Notes: generated from the sequence alone by a model not told the origin. Positions 11,066 through 20,474 are shown, numbered from the stretch's first letter. The stretch is 64,000 nucleotides of DNA from Bufo bufo (GCF_905171765.1 NC_053392.1:31302192-31366191); one strand, 5' to 3'. A program made the numbers and translations.

Positions 11066-12101
11066 TCAATTCAAAATGAACTTTCTGTAATAGTTCGCAA
11101 AACCCAGAAAGCGCATCAATGCCTTCTGATTCTCAGGAAGCTCCCACTCAAGTACAGCACGGACCTTCTCCGGATCCATGCGAAAACCAGAAGCAGAGAG
11201 GAGAAAACCCAGAAATTGAATCTCCGATACCATAAAAAGACATTTCTCCAGCTTGGCGTACAATTTATTTTCCCGCAGAATCTGCAGAACCTGAAAAAGA
11301 TGATCCTGATGGGTCTGAACATCAGGGGAAAAAATCTAAATATCATCAAGATACACCAATACAAATTTCCCCATTAAATGGTAGAAAATACTGTTAACAA
11401 AATGCTGAAAGACGGCCGGAGCATTCATCAGGCCGAAAGGCATAACGAGATTCTCGAAATGCCCGTTAGGGGTATTAAAGGCCGTTTTCCATTCATCCCC
11501 CTCTCTGACCCTGACCAGGTTGTACGCGCCTCTCAAATCCAATTTGGAAAAAACCTTGGCCCCAACAATTTGGTTGAAGAGTTCCGGGATCAGAGGAAGG
11601 GGATAGGGATCGCGAATCGTGATACGGTTCAGCTCCCTAAAATCTAGGCAAGGTCTCAGAGAGCCATCTTTTTTTTTAACAAAAAAAAACCAGCGGCAAC
11701 AGGTGATTTTGAGGGACGAATATATGCCCCTTATCGAGACTCTCGGAGATATAGGTTCGCATTGCGATTCTTTCCGGTTGTGAGAGATTGCAGAGGCGTG
11801 CTTTTGGCAGCTTGGCGCCGGGAATGAGGTTAATGGGACAGTCAAACTCCCGGTGAGGAGGTAGCTCCTGAACACCGCTCTCGGAAAACACGTCCGAGAA
11901 AACAGAGAGAAATGATGGCACAGTTTTAGTAGACACCTCTGCAAAAGTCGCTGTGAGACAATTCTCTCTACAAAAGTCACTCCACTCATTTATTTGCCTT
12001 CCTTGCCAATCAATAGTGGGGTTATGTCTAGTGAGCCAGGGTAACCCCAAAACTAGAGGAGAAGGCAATCCGTTAAGGACAAAACAAGATATATCCTCCA
12101 C
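11066..12101 (-). pseudogene. Gypsy 2 protease end and reverse transcriptase, broken
   Basis: The frame 11676-12101 covers LVLGLPWLTRHNPTIDW (after the protease) and the RT fingers up to [11 protein letters not shown] shift in the T-rich run at about 11669-11690 moves reading to the frame 11336-11989, which carries [35 protein letters not shown] and the catalytic YLDD. That frame meets a TAG directly after YLDDI (11336-11338). The thumb continues at 11066-11263 in the same frame (LEKCLFMV, FLGFANYYRKF) and ends at a second stop. Three lesions in all; no domain is missing. Confidence 0.88.
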
Positions 12102-12145
12102 ATGAGTGTCACCTACAGCTAACCGGATATTGTGAACAATGCCCT

Positions 12146-13297
12146 TCAGAGATCTCTGTGAGAGTCAATAGCAAAAACAGGAATATCCTTTTCTAATGTG
12201 CAAACCTGAAAACCATGCATGGCTACAAATTGAGTGTCAATAAGATTGACGGCCGCTCCACTATCGACAAAAATCTCACAAGAAATGACTTTGCTCTCTA
12301 GCGCCACCTTGGCAGACAGGAGAAAACGGGAACTGCAGGTCAGAGGAAAAGCATCAATTCCTACATCAACTTTGCCCAAAGTAGCAGATGAAGCAGAGTT
12401 TGATGATTTACCTTTCGAGGTTTTTCTCTTATTATCGCTCTTAGTACAGTTCAAGAATCTCCTAGACGGACAAACATTTGCCAAATGACCTATGCCCCCA
12501 CAACAAAAACACACCATACTCTGAGGACTAAATCCTCTTTTATCAGGAGCAAGTCGACCTAGCTGTATGGGCTCCTCATCAGAGGGGACCGAGACAGGAT
12601 GAGGCCCCTGCACACTGAATGAGTCCGCACCACTGCCCCTAGACTGACAATGCCTGGACAGAGAGGTCTCGTTTCTTTCTCTTAGACGCCTGTCAAGGCG
12701 TACCGCCAATGACATGGCAGACTCTAAGGACGTTGGTCTCTCATGGAAAGCAAACGCATCTTTCAATCTCTCTGAGAGACCATGACAGAACTGACTCCGG
12801 AGTGCAGCATCATTCCAACCTGAATCAGCTGCCCATCTCCGAAATTCAGAACAATAAAGCTCCGCAGACAGTTTGTTCTAGCATAAAAAACGTAAGTTAG
12901 ATTCGGCCAGAGTAACACGATCCGGGTCATCATATATCTGCCCCAGAGCCACAAAAAATCTTTCCACGGATCGAAGGGAGGGATCCCCTGATGGCAGCGA
13001 AAAAGCCCAAGTCTGAGCATTACCCCTGAGCAGAGAGATGACAATCCTCACCCTCTGCTCCTCATTACCAGAGGAATGGGGACACAAGCAAAAATGGAGT
13101 TTGCATGCCTCTCTGAAGCGAACAAAATTCTCACTGCCCCCGGAGAACGTTTCCGGTAGTGAGACCTTTGGCTCGCAACAGACTCCATGGGCCGGAGCAT
13201 AGCCCAATGCATGAAGCTGAGTCATAGATTGACGGAGATCCGCTACCTCCAAAGAAAGACCCTGCATGCGGTCAACCAGGCCAGAAAGCGGATCCAT
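12146..13297 (-). pseudogene. Gypsy 2 gag and protease, broken
   Basis: The gag start is at 13297 (MDPLSGLVDRMQGLSLEVAD). The frame 12878-13297 runs to a break near 12880; 12763-13044 overlaps it in another frame with part of the capsid-like region. The frame 12146-12766 continues with FHERPTSLESAMSLAVRL, an intact zinc knuckle CFCCGGIGHLANVC (CX2CX4HX4C) and the aspartic protease active site FVDSGAAVNLID. It is lost by a shift near 12160, before the next frame at 12101. The product would package the RNA and mature the particle in an intact copy. Confidence 0.88.
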
Positions 13298-13328
13298 GTC
13301 AAAAAAGGACGGTTTTGGCGGATTATAA

Positions 13329-14951
13329 TGTCACGGCTGTATGTGAGCAACAAGAGCATGCACAGTAAATAGAGCTACTGACCGGACCCAAACTAGGGAG
13401 GATAAAGGGTGACCCCTGTCAGACCCTCAAAGCTCTCCCTATGCTGCTAAGCACATGCCCGGATCCAAATGGTGGAACGAGGCATGACCGCGTACCTAAG
13501 ACTGATGACCACTGTAACCCCTACAATAGTAGAAGGGGCACGGCCACCGGTGCCCTGCTCAGTATATGGACGGAACCAGGGTCGCCTCGGGTCCAGTCAG
13601 AAAACAAACAGAAACACTACAATGTCTGCACACTTAACTGAAGGAGCTGCGGCAGCAGTGAAGACAGATCCAAAGACAGCTGGCAATATCCGGAGTACTT
13701 GCTGCAGCAGAACACAGGTCCAGTGAAATGATAGCACACAAGTGAAGATACTCAAGCAAGAGCTACAACTCAAATGAGAAATATAATCCGCACCCTACAA
13801 AGGAGGAGGGGTGATTTAAAGGCAGAGAAATCAAACACAGGAGGAACAGCTGGAAGGAAGGAAACAGACAATGGGCCCCTATGGCAGGAGGGGGGAGTAT
13901 AATTATTTAAAATGTAACTTTTAATAAGGTCAAAAAATATCAGACTAATAGAACTCACTACATAGATAAGACATACATACACATAGACAACCAAAGAAAT
14001 GGTGCCTGGCTGGTATAGACAAAATTCTGTTCTGTCCGGGAAGACGCGAACAGTCTTACCAGACCCTTTGTAGATAGTGAGGGAGGTCCTTGGATACAGG
14101 AGGCAGGAAGCGTTGCGATCAAGCCGTGCGGGAATGGGTGCTGTAACTGTGGAACCGCGTAGATGGAGCAGTAGGAAGTGTCCTAAAGGGCCCTGCCTCA
14201 GGTGAAGGGGGCTATTATACTGCTACCTATCTACACAGAGCACTCACCTTGAAAAAGGGAGACCATTGGAAGCATTCCCATCAACAAATCCACTGGCATT
14301 ACTCCTGTAGTTTTAGGGTGAGGTCCACCTTAGGGACAGGCTACCGGACGGGGTCGTCTTTTTCAAGGCGAGTGCTCCGTGTAGATATGTAGCAGTATAA
14401 TAGCCCCCTTCACCTGAGGCAGGGCCATTTAGGACACTTCCTACTGCTCCATCTACGCGGTTCCACAGTTACAGCACCCATTCCCGCACGGCTTGATCGC
14501 AACGCTTCCTGCCTCCTGTATCCAAGGACCTCCCTCACTATCTACAAAGGGTCTGGTAAGACTGTTCACGTCTTCCCGGACGGAACAGAATTTTGTCTAT
14601 ACCAGCCAGGCACCATTTCTTTGGTTGTCTATGTGTATGTATGTCTTATCTATGTAGTGAGTTCTATTAGTCTGATATTTTTTAACCTTATTAAAAGTTA
14701 CATTTTAAATAATTATACTCCCCCCTCCTGCCATAGGGGCCCATTGTCTGCTTATCAAGTTGGAGTGTCTACATAGCCTGAACTGCTTCAGTGCTCTGAT
14801 CAATTTATTGAGGAAGGAAACAGAAAGTAAAGACCTCATCACAGGGGCGGAGAAACAGAGCAGAGAGAACTCCTCCAAGCTCTAGTAGTGACATCATCAC
14901 AGGGGTGGAGAAACAGAGCTGTGAGAACGTCTCAAAGCTCTGGTAGTGACA
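13329..14951 (-). repeat. 5' LTR of Gypsy 2, interrupted by a fold-back element
   Basis: LTR sequence is present at 13329-13867 and 14814-14951. Between them lies the inverted-repeat insertion, bounded by a duplicated stretch GGAAGGAAACAGA (ending 13868, and at 14812-14824). Confidence 0.92.
13865..14750. mobile_element. Fold-back element with two 393-bp inverted arms
   Basis: The left arm (13865-14257) begins CAGACAATGGGCCCCTATGG and the right arm (14358-14750) ends with its reverse complement. The arms have equal length and read as nearly identical along their whole course, with a 100-bp loop at 14258-14357. A unique tail of about 60 bp (14751-14811) precedes the resumed LTR. The flanking direct repeat is about 12-13 bp, longer than usual for a cut-and-paste transposon. 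There is no ORF. Class is unresolved: it could be a fold-back DNA element, or an inverted pair of retroelement copies. Confidence 0.8.
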
Positions 14952-15105
14952 CTAAGTTGGAAAAATGTGTGTTTGCTGTTCAGGAGCTGCTGTTTTTGGG
15001 GTACTTGCTTTCTGCCTCAGTTTTTCGTATGGATCCCGAAAAAGGTCCGTGCGGTACTGGAATGAGACCGGACGGAGAATCAGAAAGTCCTGATGTGGTT
15101 TTTAG

Positions 15106-15143
15106 GATTTACTAATTACTACAGGATTTACTAATTACTACAG
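15106..15143 (+). repeat. 19-bp tandem duplication in Gypsy 1 RT
   Basis: GATTTACTAATTACTACAG occurs twice in a row. The sequence corresponds to the conserved RT thumb motif F-x-N-Y-Y-R. It marks the junction where most of RNase H and integrase is missing and unrelated sequence begins, so it is likely a by-product of that rearrangement. Confidence 0.7.
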
Positions 15144-15626
15144 CGCCTCCCGCTCTCCCTCCCTCCCCCCTCCTCCTGCTGTAACATCTCTGTGACGCCT
15201 CCCGCTTTCCCTCCCTCCCTCCCCCCTCCTCCTGCTGTAACATTGCACAGAGGCGTCACAGCGATGTTACAGCAGGAGGAGGGGGGAGGGAGGGAGGGAG
15301 AGCGGGAGGCATCACAGCGATGTTACAGCAGGAGGAGGGGGGAGGGAGGGAGAGCGGGAGGAGTCACAGAAGATTATGAGGCGGCGCTGAGGTCGGGAAA
15401 GGCGGCGCTGGGCACGAACGGCGGCGGGTGCGGTCGGCAGCTTGGATCCATTTACATCCCCTTGGGCACCTTATTTTTTTAACTGACAGGTCAGTAATAG
15501 CGCTTTTTTAGCAAAATAAGCCTACAGATTACATTTATAAGACCACATTAGGAATCGTGAAGGCACCCTGAACATAAGCATATTTTTATCTTAAAGTGGT
15601 GAAACCTGGTGAGAGAATCCCTTTAA
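15143..15626. other. GC-rich insertion of unclear class in Gypsy 1
   Basis: The first 230 bp alternate polypyrimidine blocks (CTCCCTCCCTCC) and their purine complements, with GCTGTAACAT / ATGTTACAGC inverted repeats, so the segment can fold on itself. The last 60 bp (GTGGTGAAACCTGGTGAGAG, then AATCCCTTTAA at 15617-15626) resemble the end of a TTAA-targeting non-autonomous DNA element. The opposite terminus is not recognisable, so it is probably truncated or a composite. Confidence 0.45.
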
Positions 15627-15627
15627 G

Positions 15628-15966
15628 CTGAAGGTACCCTCTTGGAAATTGGGTCCAAGATTTATTGGCCCTTACAAAATCTCGGCCATTGTCAGTCGGG
15701 TGGGGTTTCGTTTGGAACTTCCGCAGACCTGGAAGATCCATAATGTGTTTCACAGGTCCAAGTTGAAGAAATATGTGGATCCTGCAGAACCATCTCCTTT
15801 GCCTCCTCCTCCTGTTTTGGTTGATGGTAATCTGGAGTTTCAGATCTCTAGAATTCTCAACTTACGTGTTCTTCGGGGTTCCCTTCAGTACCTGGTGCAT
15901 TGGAGAGGATACAGTCCCGGGGAAAGAATGTGGGTTCCGGCTACAGATTTAATGCTAGCCGCCTTG
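15628..15966 (+). pseudogene. Gypsy 1 pol 3' end with chromodomain
   Basis: The frame carries GPRFIGPYKISAIVSRVGF, then WKIHNVFHRSKLKKY and the chromodomain core QYLVHWRGYSPGERMWVPA, closely parallel to the Gypsy 2 C-terminus. It is cut from the rest of pol by the deletion and insertion to its left. A polypurine tract (16032-16044) and the 3' LTR follow. Confidence 0.88.
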
Positions 15967-16181
15967 TGAAGGCCTTTAGCATGGCACACCCAGATAAATT
16001 TGGTCCTGGGTGTCCGGAGGTCACCCATAGAGGGGGGGGGGGGGTACTGTCATGCCCTGCCCTGTGGGTGTTCTGAGGAGATCTGTCAGAATTGATGCAT
16101 GTGACTTGACCTGACAGTTCATTTTGTTGTGGTTTTGAGCAGAATCCCACCTCCTCCCAGGTGTTGTTCTTTAGGTAATTG

Positions 16182-16697
16182 TGTAACATCCTGAAGTATG
16201 TCACTAAACTACTGTCACCCTGCTTCATAATGTTAAGTGTATATTTGTTATTATCCTGTGTAATCTTGCTGTGCATTTCCTATTATATGTATTTGCCATG
16301 CCTGTTTTATATTACTGCTGTAATTTTCCATGTACACCAGCAGGTGGCAGCAGCGTGTAACAGGTCATAGTTAGTTTCAGTATTAGCATACCTAGCCTGG
16401 AATAGTCCATTCCCGGTTAGCTCCCCCCTTTCTGAGGAAGAGTGGAATGTTTCCATTTCCTACTTCATGGGGAGGAAGGAAAGTTCTAGTAAGTGTGAAC
16501 CAGCTCCCTGCTGGGGAAGGCTGTGTTAGTAGGAGCTCCCAGAATCAGGGATCCCAACCCTGGATTCTGCCTCGGCTGAGGTAAAGGGGGCCCTGCTATA
16601 GTACCTGCGCAAGCTGCAATTGGCGTCACAAACTCTTACACATATATACTGACTCACTGCATAGCAACCCCACTGACCCAGTGTCCTGCTCATTGCA
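16182..16697. mobile_element. Solo LTR inside the Gypsy 1 3' LTR
   Basis: 516 bp starting TGTAACATCC and ending CTCATTGCA (TG...CA), flanked by ATTG at 16178-16181 and 16698-16701. The intact LTR at 5777-6341 shows an uninterrupted ATTG at the same place. The 4-bp duplication and the length would suit an endogenous retrovirus LTR or a Gypsy LTR. The orientation is uncertain and no internal region remains. Confidence 0.75.
16337..16353 (+). promoter_or_regulatory. CTCF-like binding motif in the solo LTR
   Basis: CCAGCAGGTGGCAGCAG matches the vertebrate CTCF core CCASYAGRKGGCRSY at every position of the core. This is a motif match only; occupancy cannot be judged from sequence. Confidence 0.5.
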
Positions 16698-17324
16698 ATT
16701 GGTGAGGCTATTTATTGCTCTCCTTCCGTATAGCCTTTGCGGGTTATAGTTCTGCCTTGTGTGAGCTCTGGAAGTTTGGTGGATCGTCTGCTCCAACACA
16801 TCTCAAGATAAGTCCTTTTCCCTTTTTCCTTCTGTGTCTGTTTTGCCTAGGCCTCTAGGTTGACACTAGCTCCTTCGGTTGTAGAAGGAGCTGGGTGTCT
16901 CTTTCCCTCTTCCCTATAGCTGAGGGTTTGGTTCAGTGTGTTATAGTCCTAGGTAAGTGGGCATGTGCATATCTACCATCCAGATATGCAAATGAGCATA
17001 GCAGCTTAGGGAAACTGCTTTAGGGATTTCTAGGAGGTGACTCCTTTGTTTGTTAGCATTTGGGGCCTAGTCAGTTGTTTTTGTTTTCTTTTCCTTGTTC
17101 TGATTTCTTCCCTTATCTTACCTACCGTGACATGGAGGCTTTTAGTCACTTTGGAATGGCACACCATTTTGGCAGTCAGTGAAAACTGGAAAGTCTTCTG
17201 TGCTTTAGAATAAATTAAATGCTATTTTACTCATGTTAGGATATTTTCACATATGACTACACTATGACCTTGACATTTTGGAAATTGTGTGTTGTTCTCT
17301 AATTTTGATCGCCACTGTAGATTT

Positions 17325-17740
17325 CTGCTACACCTTGGGTATTGATGCAGTAGTCATGCATATATGCTGCTTAATCAAAATGATTCCCCCCCCCCCCCAA
17401 AAAAAAAAATATTAAAAAAATAAACTTAAATTGCAACCATGTGGAGAAATAAATTGACGTTAACAAAAGATTAAAGATCAGGCCTCATGCTCAATTTCAT
17501 GTTAACACTCATAGGTAGGTTGCTGTGTATTGATGAAGTAAACACGTATATATATTATCCTTAATTGAATTGAACATATCCCAATAAAATATATTATTCC
17601 CTTCCAACCATGTGAAAACTGAATAAATAGAAACAGATGATTGAGGCTTGATGCGCAATTTCACGTTAACACTCACCTTGTGTATTAATGCAATAATCAT
17701 GTATATATGGTGCGTAATTAAATTGAACCCTACAAAAAAT
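17325..17740. repeat. Two to three diverged tandem units of about 165 bp
   Basis: The core TGATGCTCAATTTCACGTTAACACTCA-like segment occurs near 17480-17512 and 17645-17680, and a part (TATTGATGCA, CATGTATATATG) near 17340 and 17690. A related copy is at 53265-53300. A C/A homopolymer run at 17385-17410 lies inside. No ORF. Confidence 0.5.
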
Positions 17741-18191
17741 GGATTTTTGTGAAAATGGAGAAAATAATGAAAGTATTTCCTTGCAGGTAGCTGTTTTTAA
17801 GGTCTGCACTGCAGCAGCTGCAGTTATGATAGCAGACCCAGCCAGCTTTAGCTCCTATCTTCTCTCTCTCTGGCTGTCAGCTTCCCTGCCTGTCCTTATT
17901 CTATGCACACAATTATTTGTAATCCTAGCTTTTCTCTTCACTCTCCCTGGCAATAAGACTAATTAATTTCTGACTTTCCCTGACTCCCAAAGATAATTTT
18001 GAGCGAGTCATACAAATCGAATGTAACATTTTTTGACTTTGTTTGGAAGCTGAATTTTTGGGAAATTCTAAGCAAATTTGGTTCATTTAGAATCAATACA
18101 CTCATCCAAAAGTCTACACGTGTATAATAATTTAGGGATACTTCTGGGAAAAGAGCTTCATGAGCTGCAACCAGTCATATGCTCTGTTACA

Positions 18192-18233
18192 CTCCTCCTG
18201 AGGACGCAGAACGTCAAAACGTACATCGAGGAG
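18192..18233 (+). ncRNA. Decayed hammerhead ribozyme motif
   Basis: In order: stem I 5' strand CTCCTC (18192-18197), core CTGAGGA (18198-18204, fits CUGANGA), stem II GACG/CGTC (18203-18206 / 18212-18215) around loop CAGAA, core AAAA at 18216-18219 where GAAA is required, a short stem III region, the cleavage triplet ATC (18225-18227) where GTC is usual, and stem I 3' strand GAGGAG (18228-18233), fully complementary. Both departures follow a C and are G to A, as CpG decay produces. The G to A change in the core should abolish self-cleavage. Confidence 0.6.
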
Positions 18234-18382
18234 ATCATACACACCTATCCTGATCCTTAACGGTATGTTCTTAACTTTATCTCTGGTTTTCTTATTGGGA
18301 ACATTTTGTATTTCACCTTGTTATCCCGATTGCCAATTAGGAATAGGGGAGCCACTCACCTTGTGCCGAGCCTGATACTAAG

Positions 18383-19034
18383 TGTAATGACCGGCGTCAC
18401 GCAAAGGGAGGGAAATGGGAAGGCCCTGTCCAAGGAAGAGGGAAAGGTGGTGACCCCTGACTCACCTTGCGGCTGGCACCTGACTGCCCTGACATCCCTA
18501 GACAGGTTCCTCACCCGTACGCCGATCACGTGCCTAAACCCTGGCTTTCCCTAAGATGAGCCCTATGTAGTGAACGGGGCGGTGGGATCACTAGTCCGCA
18601 CCACTGACACTAAGAGGAAAACACCAAGGAGAGGACAGACAATACAGACAAACATATAATCCCAGGTGGGCGACAACAGCAGACCACAAAGGCCCAACAG
18701 GGATCCGGAGGGTAACGTTCTGGAACGACAACCAGGAATAACAGCTACACAGCTCCAGTGGGTCAGTATAGAAGTCCAGGCAGGAAGCTCTATATCTGGC
18801 AACCAGAGAAGTGGGAGAGGGGAATATAAGGAGGTTGGGAGTGCTGGACAAGAAACAGCTGAGGAGAAGGAGCTACGGATCCCTGAGTGAGCCAAAAAGG
18901 GTTGCAAGGCAAACCCAGAAAGCTACCATTAAGACACAGCTCTATCTTTCTACATAGGGCGCGCAGCCACCCGCTGCGACTTCCTGACCCCGGGTATAAC
19001 GGGGTCAGGCGTGGCTCTTGACACCCTCGTGACA
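18383..19034. mobile_element. Solo Gypsy-type LTR with 5-bp TSD
   Basis: 652 bp from TGTAATGACCGG to CCTCGTGACA, flanked by CTAAG at 18378-18382 and 19035-19039. The reversed end TGTCACGAGGGTG resembles amphibian Gypsy LTRs. ORFs inside it in several frames are not conserved coding sequence. It sits in the hammerhead-bearing unit and so is younger than that. Confidence 0.8.
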
Positions 19035-19520
19035 CTAAGTGAGAGTTAGTTCACACTAGGCCCAGAGCACCATTGGTTTTAGAGCCCTCTCCTCCTGTTA
19101 CGGTATTAACCATTGATTGACCTTCCTTGTAAGAGGTAGATTTACATTATATAGGTGTTGTAATTCATTGGATTCATCCACCATATGCTTCATTTATATG
19201 TAATATTCAATATGTATGATATTATGTTTGTACTTCTGGGAAAAGAGCTTCATGAGCTGCAACTAATCATATGTTCTGTTACAAGCTATGACAGTTATAG
19301 AGAAAGATTTGCAACACAAAGGACATGCCCCCCCAAAAAAGGGAAGGCCTACTGAGCTGCTAAACAGAAGATAATTTAGCAGAATGATTTGAAAAATAAA
19401 TGGGGAGATCTCTGTATCCATTTGAGGCACAAGGTCGGTTCTAGTTTTGTTAGAAAGTACATTTCCTCAGAATATTAACAGCTCTGGGTCTAGGTCACGT
19501 CCCTACTGTTGGTGGTCACA

Positions 19521-20474
19521 CTATGCCATGGTTGGTGTTGCAGAATGTGCTATCAATATTTTCTTAAAGGCCTCCTTTACGTCATTATTCCTCAAGCTGT
19601 AGATTAGAGGATTTAATAAAGGAGTTAAAATGGCATAAATTAGGGAAAAATATTTGAGATGAGATGAAAAGCTTCTTCTCTGCCCTATGTACATGATTAT
19701 AATCGTACCATAATACATTAGTACCACAGTGAGGTGGGAAGCGCAGGTAGAGAAAGCTTTGGATCTTCCTGGTACTGAATTGATCTTCAATATAGAAATA
19801 ATAATACAAATATAAGAGACCAAAATAAAGACAAGTGGTGAAAATAATGTGAAAAATCCAATAGCAACTATAATGATCTTATAAAAGGAGATGTCACCAC
19901 AAGCCACCTCTAGAAGAGCCAACGCCTCACAAGAAAAATGGTTCAAAATATTTCTGTTGCAGAATACAAAAGGTCTTGCCATGGTGGGAACATTGGATAT
20001 AATAAAACCTCCTGTCCACATAATGACAGTGATGTATCTACAGACCCTCCAACTCATAATGGTAGTGTAATATAAGGGGAAGCATATGGCAATAAACCGG
20101 TCATATGCCATCACCGCTAGTAATATGAACTCTGTTCCTGATAGAAATAGACTAAGATTCATCTGTGTGAGGCAACCCATGCGGGAAATTGTTCTTTGCT
20201 TTGAAAATGTATCAAACAGCAGCTTTGGAACAGTGGCCGATGAGTAGCAGAAATCGAGAAAAGACAAATTACAGAGGAAATAATACATCGGAGTGTGTAA
20301 CTGAAGACTGACGATAACTGTGAAGATCAGGAAACTGTTCCCCAGGATGGTCAGGATATAAATAACAAGAAACATTATAAAAAGAAAAATGCAAGTCTGC
20401 AGGGTCTGAGAAAATCCAATCAGGATAAATTCCTTAATAAAAGTTTCATTCTTAAGCTCCATGTTGTAAATCAC
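19521..20474 (-). CDS. Olfactory receptor, class A GPCR
   Basis: A single intact exon of 317 residues, a normal length for this family. Visible landmarks: N-glycosylation site N-E-T at residue 9, LHTPMYYFLCNLSF in the first intracellular loop and TM2 (59-72), Cys 101 at the start of TM3, MAYDRFIAIC (122-131), KAFSTCASHLTVV in TM6 (239-251) and PLLNPLIYSLRN in TM7 (285-296). Seven hydrophobic segments can be counted. It would detect odorants at the cilia of olfactory neurons and signal through a Golf-type G protein. The Met at 20462 (MELKNETF) is a more typical start than the one at 20474. This is the only host gene in the window; it is flanked by repeats on both sides and shows no lesion. The exact receptor subfamily is not assigned. 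Confidence 0.93.
   Translation of the reverse strand: MIYNMELKNETFIKEFILIGFSQTLQTCIFLFIMFLVIYILTILGNSFLIFTVIVSLQLHTPMYYFLCNLSFLDFCYSSATVPKLLFDTFSKQRTISRMGCLTQMNLSLFLSGTEFILLAVMAYDRFIAICFPLYYTTIMSWRVCRYITVIMWTGGFIISNVPTMARPFVFCNRNILNHFSCEALALLEVACGDISFYKIIIVAIGFFTLFSPLVFILVSYICIIISILKINSVPGRSKAFSTCASHLTVVLMYYGTIIIMYIGQRRSFSSHLKYFSLIYAILTPLLNPLIYSLRNNDVKEAFKKILIAHSATPTMA

Larger units (their letters stand above)
8410..14951 (-). mobile_element. Ty3/Gypsy chromovirus-type retrotransposon 2, young, inside Gypsy 1
   Basis: LTRs at 8410-9075 and 13329-14951 are nearly identical (about eight differences over 666 bp counted by eye, excluding the fold-back insertion). The duplicated target is CTAAG at 8405-8409 and 14952-14956. 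Coding runs on the minus strand: gag, protease, RT, RNase H, integrase, chromodomain. A C-run at 9080-9094 is the complement of the polypurine tract next to the 3' LTR. A handful of stops and frameshifts make it defective, but every expected domain is present. Confidence 0.95.
5777..17132 (+). mobile_element. Ty3/Gypsy chromovirus-type retrotransposon 1 (decayed, nested)
   Basis: Two LTRs of equal net length (565 bp) bound it, 5777-6341 and 16048-17132 (the latter minus a 520-bp solo-LTR insertion and its TSD). The 5-bp flanks are CGGAG (5772-5776) and TGGAG (17133-17137), one CpG-type change apart. The order gag, protease, RT, then after a large loss the chromodomain, and a G-rich polypurine tract (16032-16044) fix the plus orientation. 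Most of RNase H and integrase is missing between about 15143 and 15628. It inserted into a Tc1 transposase. Confidence 0.9.
16048..17132 (+). repeat. 3' LTR of Gypsy 1, interrupted by a solo LTR
   Basis: Same sequence as 5777-6341 once 16182-16701 is taken out; net length 565 bp. It ends CCGTGACA and is followed by TGGAG, the counterpart of CGGAG at 5772-5776. Confidence 0.9.
3105..17317 (-). mobile_element. Old Tc1-like transposon split by an hAT and a Gypsy element
   Basis: The right end reads AATTTTGATCGCCACTG followed by TA (17318-17319), a Tc1-type terminus. Near the left end (3140-3160) a matching inverted AATTAGAGAACA is recognisable but the outermost tip is worn away. Transposase pieces lie on the minus strand at 3239-3774 and 5380-5776. 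The sequence between the right-hand Gypsy TSD and 17317 is the 5' leader. Once the nested units at 3783-5371 and 5777-17132 are set aside, about 1.2-1.3 kb remains, a normal Tc1 length. Confidence 0.75.
18139..19282 (+). mobile_element. Short hammerhead-bearing retroelement unit with 52-bp direct repeats
   Basis: A 52-bp segment beginning TACTTCTGGGAAAAGAGCTT occurs at 18139-18190 and 19231-19282 with three mismatches. Between them lie 383 bp of unit sequence plus a solo LTR and its TSD. The unit opens with a decayed hammerhead motif (18192-18233). Two readings fit: one insertion with an unusually long target duplication, or two partial monomers of a tandem 435-bp element of the Penelope-LTR or retrozyme type. 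No protein is encoded. Confidence 0.55.

Noticed and set aside
14390..14440. Hammerhead motif in the fold-back arms (CCTGAGGCAGGGCC)
   Set aside because: No GAAA-type core and no complementary stem I follow at the required distance.
18306..18907. Several overlapping ORFs of 74-114 residues
   Set aside because: They lie within a solo LTR and have no recognisable motif.
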